NCBI RefSeq assembly: GCF_000472385.1
Contig: NZ_AWZU01000021.1
Coordinates: 62,234 to 126,233, forward strand
Source: Bradyrhizobium sp. ARR65
GTDB lineage: Bacteria > Pseudomonadota > Alphaproteobacteria > Rhizobiales > Xanthobacteraceae
DNA length: 64,000 bases
Direction: 5' to 3'
Shown: positions 26,640-36,599 of the stretch, piece by piece
Position numbering within the stretch: the stretch's first letter is position 1
Layout of the letters: each line of letters starts with the position of its first letter
The notes under the pieces: model-generated
Database searches by the model: none
What the model was told of the DNA's origin: nothing
What the model saw: the letters and a program-made list of their open reading frames with translations, nothing else
Program-made: the position numbers and the translations under genes

Positions 26640-26800
26640 GATCGATTGTTTCAGGGAGCGCGCCGAGTCCTCGATCGAGGCAAGCCGCTTGAGCAACGCA
26701 TCAGCTCAACGCGCACGTGACATGCCTCTGCTATCCGGATCAATTGCTAGCCTTGGTAGTTGCGCGGTGCAGCAAATTGCTGCATACCAGGATAAGGGGA
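26640..26800 (-). repeat. Five-fold intergenic element, copy 5
   Basis: Palindrome 1 at 26740-26763 (one end pair broken) and palindrome 2 at 26769-26783 (GCAGC-AAATT-GCTGC) with outer GGU/ACC pairing. The minus-strand leader, GCATGTCACGTGC followed by TTGAGCTG, matches the copy 4 leader for about 70 bp (ATGTCACCTGC, TTGAGCTG, TTGC, CTTG, TCGAG). No gene follows before the transporter remnant. Confidence 0.7.
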
Positions 26801-28122
26801 CCGGGGCTAAGGGCGGAAAGCCACAGGTAGTGTGTGGCGTTGGTGAAGGAAGTTCAACAACGAACGCGTTGGAGACCCGGCACAGTCCCATTAATCCGCC
26901 TGACGCGCTGTTCGACATCGATAATGCGAAGCATCGCGGCGCATCGAGCAGGCATGTTTGCGCTGCGGGGACCGGCGAGGCGACTTACGTTCGTGTCGCG
27001 CCTGACCAAGTTGAGGCGAGCAAGACCTGATCCGGGTAAGTCGCGCTTCTGATCGACTTCATGCGATGTCGTGCGTGCTGCAAACGACGGTGTCGCCTTT
27101 CTGACGTATGTCGAAATTGCGTCGATGCTTCATGCGGGGCAATCCTGCCCGATGTTCTCAAGCTCTTGTCCTCACGCCTGATTTCGCGGGCCCCGCAACT
27201 GGTACGGGACTTGCTGTTCTCATTCCAGGTTCTCGGACCTAGCGGAGTGTCGCATGCAGGCGATGTTGTGTATCAAGCACGCTTTTGTGCATGGCTGCGC
27301 ACGACCCGTGGCCAACGGCTCCGCTCACAGGAGGACCGCGCACCATCAACTCCTACGATCTCTTCGTGCCGTGAGGCGTGTCGCGCGTGGGCGACCAGTG
27401 CGGGGGCGAGCTCACCATCCCCATGTTGGCTCCTGCGGACGCCGCCAAGCCCTTGCGAAATGCATCTACCGTTGCCGCCGCACCCGTCGTGCGGTTCTCG
27501 AATCGAGTCTTCGTGAGCGTGGGAACACTTCCGGCCGGCTCAGTGCCGAGGACGGCAATTCCCAAGATCGGTGACGAATATGTGGAGGCCGAAGCATGAA
27601 TGTCGAATCTTCACTGTGTGTCGAGGACAAGCTGTTTGATTTCAGTTATCTCGTCGTTCGCGGTCCTCGACGTGTCAGGGTGCCTGCGCACAACAACGTC
27701 GCCGCAGCCACCATCTCTGGCGAAAGCCGGGCTCGTCTGCTGCCGCGAGCCAAGGGGCAGGCGCGAGCTAGACGTCACCCACGACGGCTGCATCGAAAGC
27801 CGCATGTAGCGCAAGTTTGGCGAGCCATTTTGTCGCAAGATGAAGCAATTGCTCGACGCTCGTGGCGTACTGTTCGAGTGGCGGTAGCCGCTGCTCCGGC
27901 GCTGCATGCTCGGCGCGGCATCTCGGTTCGGTTCACGCGTCCCTTTAGGCACCAGCTGGCGCATGTCAAGAATTTCGCAACCGGTTACTGCCGTTGAGCG
28001 AGAGTGTTCAGGCTGCATGACGAGTAGAGCCGAAGGCCTAGGTGAGCGGAATGGAGCGAGAAGTAGACGCTCAATCGAACGCCGCGGTACCGGCGTTTTC
28101 GACCGGCCCCGAGAAGGGCCAC
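26801..28122. other. Long stretch without recognisable genes
   Basis: 1.3 kb. Several frames of 70-130 codons are open on both strands but are Arg/Ala-rich, lack family motifs and shadow one another. Around 27820-27880 the plus strand reads FGEPFCRKMKQLLDARGVLFEW in one frame only, too little to name. Most likely decayed island DNA. Confidence 0.4.
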
Positions 28123-28848
28123 ATGGACCTTTTCAGCTTCGTCGAATGCGCGTCGCGTACGCAATCAATTAAAGCGCTGTTCGACCTCCTTGTGAGCTGC
28201 GCGAGCGAGGAGGGCTTCAGTGAAGTCGCGTATGGAGCACTCACGTTTGCGGAGGCGCTTCGTTTACCGGAGTATCTACCGCCCGCACTGACCGTAAATT
28301 TCCCGCCTGAGTGGTGCCACCGCTATTTTGAACGCAAGTATCGTGTGATCGATCCGGTGGTCCGGCGGACGCCAATGGTTTCGGCGCCTTTTCTATGGGA
28401 TGAACTCGCTAAGCAATGCCAATTGCAACCTGCCGAGCAGCGCGTACTAGACGAGGCCAGAGAAGCAGGTCTCAAGCATGGCATGAGCGTGCCATTGTTC
28501 GGGCCTCTCGGCAGAGTATCTGTCGTATCTTTTGCATCCCCGTTCGATGATGTCGATCCTCAAGATCGTATGAGGCATCTTAGCGCACTGGCTTGGCAAT
28601 TTCACCACGCGTTTGCTGAGATCGCGCGGCCGAAAGAGAGTAGCCAGGATAGAAGCACGACCCTATCCGAGCGCGAAAAAGACTGCCTGCGCTGGGTCGC
28701 AGAGGGAAAATCGTCCTGGGAAATTGGCAAGATACTGAACGTCAGCGAAAACACTGTAAACTTTCATATGAAGAACGCGAGCCGAAAGCTCGGCGCCGCG
28801 AACCGCATGCATGCCGTCGTCAAGGCGATTCGTCTCAACCTCATTTGA
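28123..28848 (+). CDS. LuxR-family transcriptional regulator (autoinducer-binding type), orphan
   Basis: 241 residues from the ATG at 28123 (GAGAAGG 5 bases upstream; the frame is open to 28042). The N-terminal autoinducer-binding domain has FPPEWCHRYFERKYRVIDPVV (Trp, Tyr and Asp at ligand-binding positions) and GLKHGMSVPLFGP. The C-terminal LuxR HTH (about 180-240) reads LSEREKDCLRWVAEGKSSWEIGKIL and VNFHMKNASRKLG. Such proteins bind acyl- or aryl-homoserine lactones and switch target genes by density. No luxI-type synthase is visible in the window, so it is a solo regulator or pairs with a distant synthase. Confidence 0.9.
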   Translation: MDLFSFVECASRTQSIKALFDLLVSCASEEGFSEVAYGALTFAEALRLPEYLPPALTVNFPPEWCHRYFERKYRVIDPVVRRTPMVSAPFLWDELAKQCQLQPAEQRVLDEAREAGLKHGMSVPLFGPLGRVSVVSFASPFDDVDPQDRMRHLSALAWQFHHAFAEIARPKESSQDRSTTLSEREKDCLRWVAEGKSSWEIGKILNVSENTVNFHMKNASRKLGAANRMHAVVKAIRLNLI

Positions 28849-29352
28849 AGCCTCCGCGGCGCCGGCTCTGCGGCGTGCTGGCTGGGAATTCGATGAGTTG
28901 CCGCAGGCTGCCCCGTAATACGTCACGCCGAATAAATGCTTGAATCTGACGCTGCGTCAGGTTGTAGCCTTCAAAACGGGACCAAACCGACGCAAGGCCT
29001 CGTCTCTGAAAGAGGAAAGCAAGCGCGAGCAGAGGACGCATCATTGCAATTTGTGTGGCGGAGAACGAGATGCCTTTAGACAAGACGCCGTTTGCGCGAT
29101 TTCGGAACATTCGACCAGAGGGCTGCGGCCACCCCCATTGGGTAACCCTACCCAAGGCATGATGCATCTCCATGGACGCAGCTCAGGAGCTTTGAGGCTT
29201 CCGGGATGCGATACGTACTGCACCTCAAGATCGAACCACATATGATCCAGCTGACGCTCTAGTTGTCCGGTGGAGCGTAATTCCGGGCGCAACGCGCGCG
29301 AGCGGCCTTTCGTGTTTGTCACTTCTTGATCCATCAGCGAGAACTTGTGCCG
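28849..29352. other. Gene-free stretch
   Basis: 500 bp between the LuxR gene and the peroxidase. No LuxR-type palindrome or other motif stands out; short frames only. Confidence 0.45.
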
Positions 29353-30435
29353 ATGAGAGCTATCGTGAAGAAGTTTGCAATGCCGGAGCGTCCCCTTGTG
29401 CGCAAGTTATGCTTGGCGTCAGCCGTGATATTGATGTCATCACAGGCTAACGCAGATGATGATTTGATGAACGTTGCTAGGCAGCTTTTCAAGCCGATTC
29501 CTTCAGTCGTGCCTGCCGTGAAGGACAACCCCATCACCCACGAGAAGATTGAACTCGGGAAGATGCTTTTCTTCGATCCACGGCTGTCTGCCAGCGAGAT
29601 CATAAGCTGCAACAGCTGCCATAATCTTAGCACGGGCGGCGTCGATGCAGGGCCGACCTCCGTAGGTCACGGTTGGCAGCAGGGGCCACGTCGAGCACCG
29701 ACCGTCTACAACGCGGTGTTCAATGTGGCACAATTTTGGGATGGGCGGGCCGCAGACCTCAAGGCGCAAGCCAAAGGGCCGGTGCAGGCGAGTGTCGAAA
29801 TGAACGCGACACCGGATCATGTGATCAAAACGCTGAACTCGATGACAGACTACGTCTTTATGTTCCAGAAGGCGTTCCCGAACGAGGCGTCGCCAGTCAC
29901 GTTCGACAACGTCGCCAAGAGCATTGAGGCATTTGAAGCGACCCTGATTACGCCTGCTGCTCCCTTTGATCAGTACCTCGAAGGCGATGTGAACGCTCTC
30001 GACGACCAGCAGAAGGCTGGATTGAAGCTATTCATCGAAAAAGGGTGCTCGTCCTGCCACAATGGAATCAATGTCGGTGGACAGGATTATTTCCCGTTCG
30101 GTGCAAGCGAAAGGCCGAGCACAGCCCTGCTTCCGACTGCCGACAAGGGCCGTTTCGCAGTTACAAAAGCGCCCACCGACGAATATGTGTTTCGCGCCGC
30201 ACCGTTGCGCAATGTCGCCTTGCGAGCTCCGTATTTCCATTCAGGCCAGGTGTGGAGCCTTAAGCAGGCCGTTGCCGTGATGGCCCAAACGCAGCTCGGG
30301 GCAAAACTCAGCGATAAGGAAGTGGACGATATTGTCGCGTTCCTAGAGTCTCTGACCGGACAACTCCCTAAGATCGAATACCCGATATTGCCAACGCGTA
30401 CGGATGCGACTCCGTACCCGTCCCTTGCCAAATAG
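29353..30435 (+). CDS. Di-haem cytochrome c peroxidase (CcpA/MauG family)
   Basis: About 360 residues; the start is uncertain (ATG 29353, or ATG 29380 with GAAGAAG upstream). A signal peptide (LCLASAVILMSSQANA) sends it to the periplasm. Two haem c sites, CNSCH and CSSCH, the first after LFFDPRLSAS, plus WDGRAADLKAQAKGPV and the calcium/haem-ligand region APYFHSGQVWSL are typical of bacterial di-haem peroxidases, which reduce hydrogen peroxide with electrons from small cytochromes. It stands alone on the plus strand. Protection against peroxide in infection threads or nodules is a plausible role. MauG-type oxidation of a protein substrate cannot be excluded. Confidence 0.9.
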   Translation: MRAIVKKFAMPERPLVRKLCLASAVILMSSQANADDDLMNVARQLFKPIPSVVPAVKDNPITHEKIELGKMLFFDPRLSASEIISCNSCHNLSTGGVDAGPTSVGHGWQQGPRRAPTVYNAVFNVAQFWDGRAADLKAQAKGPVQASVEMNATPDHVIKTLNSMTDYVFMFQKAFPNEASPVTFDNVAKSIEAFEATLITPAAPFDQYLEGDVNALDDQQKAGLKLFIEKGCSSCHNGINVGGQDYFPFGASERPSTALLPTADKGRFAVTKAPTDEYVFRAAPLRNVALRAPYFHSGQVWSLKQAVAVMAQTQLGAKLSDKEVDDIVAFLESLTGQLPKIEYPILPTRTDATPYPSLAK

Positions 30436-32026
30436 GTGGAGCGTGACGTCCCTCATTGTGGCTTGGCAAGTGTTGAAGGACCGCAATCTCGGCGATAATG
30501 CGGATTAGAAAAGCGATCCTGGAGTTGCGACCATTAAGTTCGGGAGTTGAAGAGTGCGCCCTGAACACAACGCGCCTGGCTGGAATGCCCGCGAAAGCCC
30601 GAGAGCGGCGAGAGTTGAACCGGACTGTCGCTCCGGCGCCTCCGTGGTCGTTGCGTAGTGGTATGTGCCGGCATCGTGGCAGGCCCGCCATTCTCGTTTC
30701 GTGCGTCTTCGATTGGTGGTGGTCAGCTTGAACATGTCTAACTGGAAGCGTTCGGCTAGGGTTCTTACCCCAAGCAAACGCCTTCCCACGCGAGGTGGTA
30801 CGTCGCATTGCGCGCTAGACGCATAGCTCGAAGGAAGGGCCGAGCACCGGGGCCGTTCTTCACCGCTTCGCCGCGAAGAACTCACTTTCAAAGACGAGGC
30901 CGAACCCATAATTGATCTGCGGAGCACATGCTTGAAATCTTGGCGGATGCATTCGGCGATCATCGCACCACCAGCCGTAGGAGAGTTGCATGGCGGGCCT
31001 GCAGCAGTAAGTCGTTGCACCAGAATTCAACAGACCGGTTCCGCTCAAACCTGGGGTCCGATGCTGCGGGTTTGTGTGATTGTTGTCGAGCGAAAGGGCG
31101 GTGCTGATATTGAGCACCTGAAATAGGCTGAGCTGCCTTGGTTCTCGATGTCGAACACCGCCTGCTATCTCTGCTCGGTAGCTAATTTACATAGCGGCGG
31201 CGCCACCCAACGCGCCATGGGAGCCTTTGGGGCGTAACGCCGGGGACATCCCAAGCAATTGTCGCTCGAGCCCGCGTAATTAACGCCGGAATAGTAGCCG
31301 CTTCGATCGTATTGGCCGGCCGCTAGGGGCGGTCAGTGCCGTGCTGCTTTGGAGCCGGACAGCGCGATCTGCGCGTAAATGCCCAGCGCCCCGCGCTCAA
31401 AGCGGCACGGTGCGCAGTCACGAGGAATGGGTTCTTCATTGTCAGTGTCCATCCCTTTGAGGCTAGGGCAAGCCATCATTCTTAACAACCTCGTCGATAA
31501 TTGCGGTCGCTCCTGCCATCGGAGAGACGGCTCTGCCGTTGCGCCGGGTGTCGGCTTGCGAACACGATCAAAGCGAAACAAGCCTGAATGGGGCGTGGCG
31601 CGTGAATGTGATTACTTAAAGGGCGCTCTTGGAACGAGAATTAGTTGCGCCTTTAAGCAAGCCGAGTAGGCAACAGAAGCGATGGTTCAACTGACTTCGG
31701 GGACGGGAAAGTTGGCTGCCCGGTGGTTGAAATCAGGCGCGAAGTGGAAGGATGAACAAAGTCGATTGGCTATGGAGGGAGTGATACAGCGCTGCACGGT
31801 CCTCCGCGGAGACCGCATTAATCTGAAGCTCCGCTACAAGTGTTCTTCGATCGGCTCGCGAGCGGGCAAACAGGTCAGCAAGAACGCCGGGAGAGAAGGC
31901 TCGACCCTCTAATCGTCGCACTCGGCTCCATTTGGCTCGCGGGCCAATTGGCCTGCGTAGCACCCAAACGTAGCTTGGCAGAAACGAAACGGCAAGCAAG
32001 GGGCGATTGCGTGGCAGATGAACAGC
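30436..32026. other. Long stretch without recognisable genes
   Basis: 1.6 kb. Frames up to 170 codons exist on the minus strand (30505-31020) but are Arg/Ser-rich, overlap other frames and show no domain or ribosome-binding site. No RNA gene or promoter identified. Confidence 0.4.
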
Positions 32027-32027
32027 C

Positions 32028-32056
32028 AAAAAAGCCCCGGCCGAAGCCGGGGCTTT
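32028..32056 (-). terminator. Rho-independent terminator of the porin gene
   Basis: A perfect 11-bp stem (AAAGCCCCGGC, loop CGAA, GCCGGGGCTTT) at 32031-32056. The plus-strand run of A at 32028-32033 becomes the U tract on the minus strand. It lies 25 bp past the stop of the gene at 32081-32815. Confidence 0.92.
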
Positions 32057-32080
32057 CGATCCGCCGTTCGAACGTAAAGA

Positions 32081-32815
32081 TCAATATTTCAGAACAACCG
32101 GGCTGAACCTATAGTTCAGCCGCGCGGTCACGAGATCGAAATCCTGGCTGATGCGGTCGGACGTAGACACACCACCAGAGGTGAAGGTCACGTTACCGGC
32201 CGGCATGAAGAGGTGATCGTACTCAACGCCGAGCGACCAGTTCGGGGCAAATCCGAATTCGAAGCCAGCGCCGACAGCGGCACCCCAACGGGTATTGTTG
32301 GTGCTCGCCAGCTGCGCGCCAGTGAGGGCGGAATTAATCTGAAACGTGTTGCCTGTAACGGCAGCACCGCCCTTCGCGTAGACGAGTATATTGTTGACGG
32401 CGTAGCCGATCTGTCCGGTGATCAACCCAAACGCATCAGTCTTGCTATGATTGATGTCGGCTGGGAAAGCGATGCTGAGATTGGATCCGCTGAAATCAGC
32501 CCAGTTTCCCTGGCCTTCGACGCCGAACACCACCGGGCCCGACTGCCAGCGATAACCGATCTGACTACCGATGGTCGCACCTGATGCGTCATGGGAGCCT
32601 TCGGGCGTGACGCCACCGAAATCCCAGGAGCTCCGGCCCCAACCCCAACCGCCGTTCACACCAAGATAGAAGCCGCTCCAGTCATAAAGTGCGGAGGCGA
32701 CCGGTGCCGGCGGTGCCTTGGTGTAGACGGGTTGCGGAGCAAGATCCGCGGCGAATGCGGGCAATCCTGCGCCAAGCGCGACAATGCTCGCAGTGACAAA
32801 CAACAACTTCTTCAT
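32081..32815 (-). CDS. Outer-membrane beta-barrel protein (Omp25/RopB-like)
   Basis: 244 residues. Signal peptide MKKLLFVTASIVALGAGLPAFA, then the family start ADLAPQPVYTKAPPAP, YDWSGFYLGVNGGWGWG, repeated amphipathic strands, and a C-terminal YRFSPVVLKY ending suited for BAM recognition. This is the small 8-stranded porin-like family abundant in Rhizobiales, which stabilises the outer membrane. Single gene with its own terminator. Base usage and intactness contrast with the decayed surroundings, so it may be a recent arrival or under selection. Confidence 0.9.
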   Translation of the reverse strand: MKKLLFVTASIVALGAGLPAFAADLAPQPVYTKAPPAPVASALYDWSGFYLGVNGGWGWGRSSWDFGGVTPEGSHDASGATIGSQIGYRWQSGPVVFGVEGQGNWADFSGSNLSIAFPADINHSKTDAFGLITGQIGYAVNNILVYAKGGAAVTGNTFQINSALTGAQLASTNNTRWGAAVGAGFEFGFAPNWSLGVEYDHLFMPAGNVTFTSGGVSTSDRISQDFDLVTARLNYRFSPVVLKY

Positions 32816-34016
32816 TTCGACCTTTACTCACTGTCTAGCGCCCCAGCGCCAAGCCTCTCTTAACAGCGTCACCGCGAATTTCTGTAACTGCAGCGCAACA
32901 TTCACGTCGAAAGAAATGATTGAACCTCACGCGGCGTTAGGTTGTGGAGTTGGCAAGGCGACGAAACGTAAACGACTGTCGCGTGTCGGATCCGACCCCG
33001 CGCATGTCTGTAACAGAGCAACGCGATGCTCAAATGGACGTGCACTGATAAAGGCGTCTCTTGGAGCAAGGCTGACGATGAAAGTCCGCGAATGCCTTTA
33101 GCTGATACATTTCTGTCTGTAGGCAAGCAGGCCATCTCCTCGAGTGCCGCCCGATCGAGCTGCCCCTCCAATCCATCACGAGCGCGTCTTTACGGAGCCC
33201 TGATGGAACGGCCGCTCGAGCACGAGGTCCGGCCTGGTCCGCTCCAGGACGGACAATGGTTCGTCACTGATGGATTGCGAGCGGGCGATCGGGGCATAAT
33301 CGGAGGCTCTCAAAAGTTCGGCCCTGGCGATAACGTTGCTAGCATGGGCCGAAGAAACCGATCCAACGGATAGCGGACGATGATAAGCCTAGATGTAGCG
33401 AGCCCGGAGCATCTCCTGTTACGGCCCACCTTCTCCGTGTCTCGCGCGGTCGCGGGGCGGTATCCGGGGCCGCGACACCGAAGTTGAAGACGTCGTTGCA
33501 ACCGCGCTTGCGCGAAACGTTCGTGCTCTGGTTGGAAGCAACCACTATGGCAATGCCGGCGCTGATTGCGTCAACCGCACAGAAGGGGGCGCGTCGGGCT
33601 AGATCTGATGTTGATTCTTTACGGGGCGGAGCACCGTTTGCCTCGCGGCAATCGATGGCCACGATGACGCGATCACCGCGATGCCTTCAGCGGCTTAGGG
33701 GAGCTGGGCTGCGTCAACTGTCCGGTCGCCAAGCTGAAACCGGCTGACGAGGGGATGATCAATCTCCGCTCGCCGCATTTCTTGAGCCACACTCGTTGGG
33801 AGCATCGCGGCCGGTTATCGCTCAGGCGGCAAGGCAACTCGTGTGGCGCTGCGAAGCCGAGCGTTGCCCCGCGACCGGAAGTCGTGCTCGCAGGTAGGGG
33901 CGAGCCACACACCTTCAGGATTAAAGGCGGAGCTATCCAAACAGGGCAGTGAGGACCGCTACGCCTGCGCTTGATTGTTGATTAGCCGACATCGGGGGAG
34001 GGGCAACATGCAGCCC
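32816..34016. other. Long stretch without recognisable genes
   Basis: 1.2 kb. The porin promoter should lie just above 32816. Frames up to about 115 codons are present on both strands without motifs. Nothing else is supported. Confidence 0.4.
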
Positions 34017-34283
34017 CTAGTTCGACTCACCTGGTATCCCTATGTCTGGCACCCCGCGTGGCGAGCACGATCGCAAGTGCCGTGTGGTAGAAGCATCAAT
34101 CATGCCGGGCAAACAGTCCGTGTCGTCTGTCGCAATCTTAGCGTCCCGAGCCGCCTTTGCTTCTATCAATTCGGCATATTTTCTGCGGCAGGCATCCTCC
34201 AGCTTTGCAAGCGCACTTCTCTTCTGAGCATATACCGCCTCCATCTGTCGAAGCTCCGCTTCGATTTGTGAAATCCTGTCCAT
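34017..34283 (-). CDS. Small hypothetical coiled-coil protein
   Basis: 88 residues from the ATG at 34283, with AAGAAGG 7 bases upstream. The first 55 residues (ISQIEAELRQMEAVYAQKRS, then LEDACRRKYAELIEAKAARD) form a strongly predicted coiled coil; the tail is irregular. No family recognised. The good start site and heptad pattern support a real gene, but its length and isolation leave doubt. Confidence 0.5.
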   Translation of the reverse strand: MDRISQIEAELRQMEAVYAQKRSALAKLEDACRRKYAELIEAKAARDAKIATDDTDCLPGMIDASTTRHLRSCSPRGVPDIGIPGESN

Positions 34284-34627
34284 GATGTGCCTTCTTAGGG
34301 GTGGATGCACGGCTATGCCGCACAAATGTTCATCTGGGCCGGAACCGGCAACCATGCTTGTTGGCTCGGAGCCTCCCGCAGCTTGGAATCCGGAGGGCAT
34401 CGATTCACGGCTGGGTTGATCGTTTCGCAAAGTCCTGAATATGATCTAGCCGTCACGGAGAGCTCATTGCGCCTCGTTGCCGTGCCAGCGAGCATTTGGG
34501 GTCGGAAGCCAAATCGGTCACCACGATACACCGGAGCCCGGCAACGCCGAGTGCTTCGATGAGCTCCGCATTGGCAGCGGGCGGGCTTAACACCTGAACG
34601 GCCCAGAGATGCTCATTGGCGTGGCCC
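34284..34627. other. Gene-free stretch
   Basis: 340 bp with only overlapping short frames. Nothing supported. Confidence 0.35.
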
Positions 34628-34810
34628 CTATTGCTTATCGATGCAGTCTCCAATCCTTGTCCTCGCGCAAACAAGATGATCGTCAAGAACTATGTGCAGC
34701 GCCGCCCGAAGCTGAGGGGGCACCGAAGCATCACTGTCGATCAATTCCCGAAACGTCTGAATGATGTGATCGACCTTCGCAATCGATAAGTCCGCCGTTT
34801 GTCGCCGCAA
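34628..34810 (-). CDS. Small hypothetical protein
   Basis: 60 residues with a natural composition (LSIAKVDHIIQTFRELIDSD, PPQLRAALHIVLDDHL), predicted helical, acidic. No family recognised and no strong ribosome-binding site. It could be the fragment of a larger gene. Confidence 0.3.
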   Translation of the reverse strand: MRRQTADLSIAKVDHIIQTFRELIDSDASVPPQLRAALHIVLDDHLVCARTRIGDCIDKQ

Positions 34811-35488
34811 AGTGATCCGTCTCCCTTTGGCCGGTGCTCGTCGGCATCCGTATTTCTCCGACGAACCTGGACTACTCTTTTATCCGAAGTCGGCCGAAGA
34901 GCCGTCTAACCTCGAACACGATTGTCGACTTTCGGCGTGTTCGGACCATTGGCCAACCGTCCCAGGGTAAGGAGCTGGGCCTCCTGACGCACCTACTAGA
35001 TCTGATTGTGAATTCTGTGGCGTTGCTCATTCTTCGACAGCATTCTGTTGTTGACCGTGCCGCACTCCATCGATCTCTTCGGCCGCGTCAGATGAGATCC
35101 TAGAGCCAAGACTGGTCTGGCTTGTTGCATCTGATTTCTGCACCGCTCTGGTGGGACGGGAGCAACCGCTGGGAAAGGTACTCGATCGGGCAGCCTCTTG
35201 AAGTCGTGCCCGGCGGAAAGCCGTGTCGATCCAAGAATTGCTGAATCGCAGGATTCTCGCGAAGTTCCTCAACAAGAGGTCACCATCTTCATCTGCGTCC
35301 ATCGCGAGTGTCAGTCTGGCTTTTGAAGTGAAAGGTGCAACGAGTGAAGTGAGAGGTGCAACGAGCCGAGCGCGGGAGGGAAACACGGCGATGAGCCTAA
35401 GGCGCGATCGTCGCGCCAAGAGACTGTGCCATGGTAGAACGCTCCAACCCCTATAGGAGTTCCAGACGAGCTCCGGACTTGCGCGGCG
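34811..35488. other. Stretch without recognisable genes, containing a short tandem repeat
   Basis: About 680 bp with overlapping short frames only. It contains two copies of a 21-bp unit at 35325-35366. Confidence 0.4.
35325..35366. repeat. 21-bp tandem repeat, two copies
   Basis: Two adjacent units beginning GAAGTGAAAGGTGCAACGAG (35325) and GAAGTGAGAGGTGCAACGAG (35346), differing at one base in the first 20. Confidence 0.8.
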
Positions 35489-35839
35489 TCAATGCCGAAG
35501 GCGTGTCCAAATGAGTTGACGAACCTGTCGTTCTGCTTGCTCGAAGTTGCCGAGATTGAAATGCGTTCGCCGATACGCAGCAGCCCGCTCTGCTCGCGCG
35601 AGCATACCACAGGGTCTTTCGCGCGCGTACATCTCATCGCGAGCTTGTCGGACAGCCTCGCGTACGGCGCGCCGTAGTTCTCCTTTGATTCCGACGATTG
35701 TGGTTGCGGTCGGTCGAAAATCCGTCAGAAGCTGCAGGGCGCGCGCCTTGATCTCATCAAAATAAGGACTGATGCGCACTGATAGCTCTCCTCTAGCCTT
35801 GATCGCATGATATTTCAAAGCTTCGATAGCCAGGTTCAT
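35489..35839 (-). CDS. Hypothetical protein
   Basis: 116 residues with balanced composition: ALKYHAIKARGELSVRISPY, then LLTDFRPTATTIVGIKGELR and a basic helical C-terminal half (AVREAVRQARDEMYARE). No family recognised, no signal peptide or membrane segment. The start has no good ribosome-binding site. Listed because the frame is longer and more protein-like than anything else within 1 kb. Confidence 0.35.
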   Translation of the reverse strand: MNLAIEALKYHAIKARGELSVRISPYFDEIKARALQLLTDFRPTATTIVGIKGELRRAVREAVRQARDEMYARERPCGMLARAERAAAYRRTHFNLGNFEQAERQVRQLIWTRLRH

Positions 35840-36599
35840 GGCATCGGTGTGGCGATGTCACCTTTGTGGAAAACGCGGGGAGACTTTCCATTATGTATAT
35901 CCAGCACATGTCATGTGGCTGGCTCCGATGACAAAGCTGTACGGGTATCTGACGTGAGACCGGCACCACGGAAGGTTATGTGCACCTGTTAGATGGCCGG
36001 CGTGACGAGACCAAAAAAGGTGGATCTCACATCATTACGGGCCAGGACATATGTGGTGAGTAGGGTCAGTAGATTGGATGCATCCGACGACATTTGATCC
36101 GTTGCACATCGCACGTGTCGGATCCTGATTGCGGCGCGTCGGTCGATGGCGCAGAGCTAACGCTTTGGGATGGCGGCGGGTGTCGGGATCTGCCTAAGGG
36201 TCTGCCGATCAAGTCCGCAGAGGGATCCGCGTGCGCGTACATCGCGGAAGCCGTGACGTGCATTGACCACGCTGTCCGACTGCCGTTCGCAAGCCAGCGG
36301 CGGGCCGTGGCGTCCGAAGGCGAGAAAAGAAGCTGTTCGTCGCCGGCCTTGGATGCGATCGATGCCATTTGCTGACCAGAAACTTTCCGACTTGCGCTGG
36401 CAGCTGCGGTAGAAGCGCCTCGCCAGCATGGCGTAGCCGCTGACGTGGGTTGGCCGAGGCAAGGTGCTTGCGACCCCGATCTCTCTCTCTCTCTCTCTCT
36501 CTGTCCAGACTGGTATATTCAATACCTCTTTCGAATAGCAGCGAGGCCGCCACGAGCTGTGACGGCTTCGCTGTAGGATGTTCCGCCGATGCCGTGAGC
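35840..36599. other. Stretch without recognisable genes, containing a CT microsatellite
   Basis: About 760 bp. Overlapping short frames on both strands, none supported. The dinucleotide run at 36481-36502 lies within it. Confidence 0.4.
36481..36502. repeat. Dinucleotide repeat (CT)11
   Basis: Eleven uninterrupted CT units. Such tracts are rare in high-GC rhizobial DNA and are prone to slippage. On the minus strand it is (AG)11. Confidence 0.95.

Noticed and set aside
10125..26800. The five repeats as integron attC sites or sigma-54 promoters
   Set aside because: No GTTRRRY/RYYYAAC core pairs and no integron integrase; GG and GC words are nine, not ten, bases apart, so they do not fit -24/-12.
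27596..27997. 133-codon plus-strand frame, very Arg-rich
   Set aside because: Competes with a minus-strand frame of the same size; neither has family motifs.
30505..31020. 171-codon minus-strand frame
   Set aside because: Low-complexity Arg/Ser composition, no ribosome-binding site, overlaps other frames, no domain.
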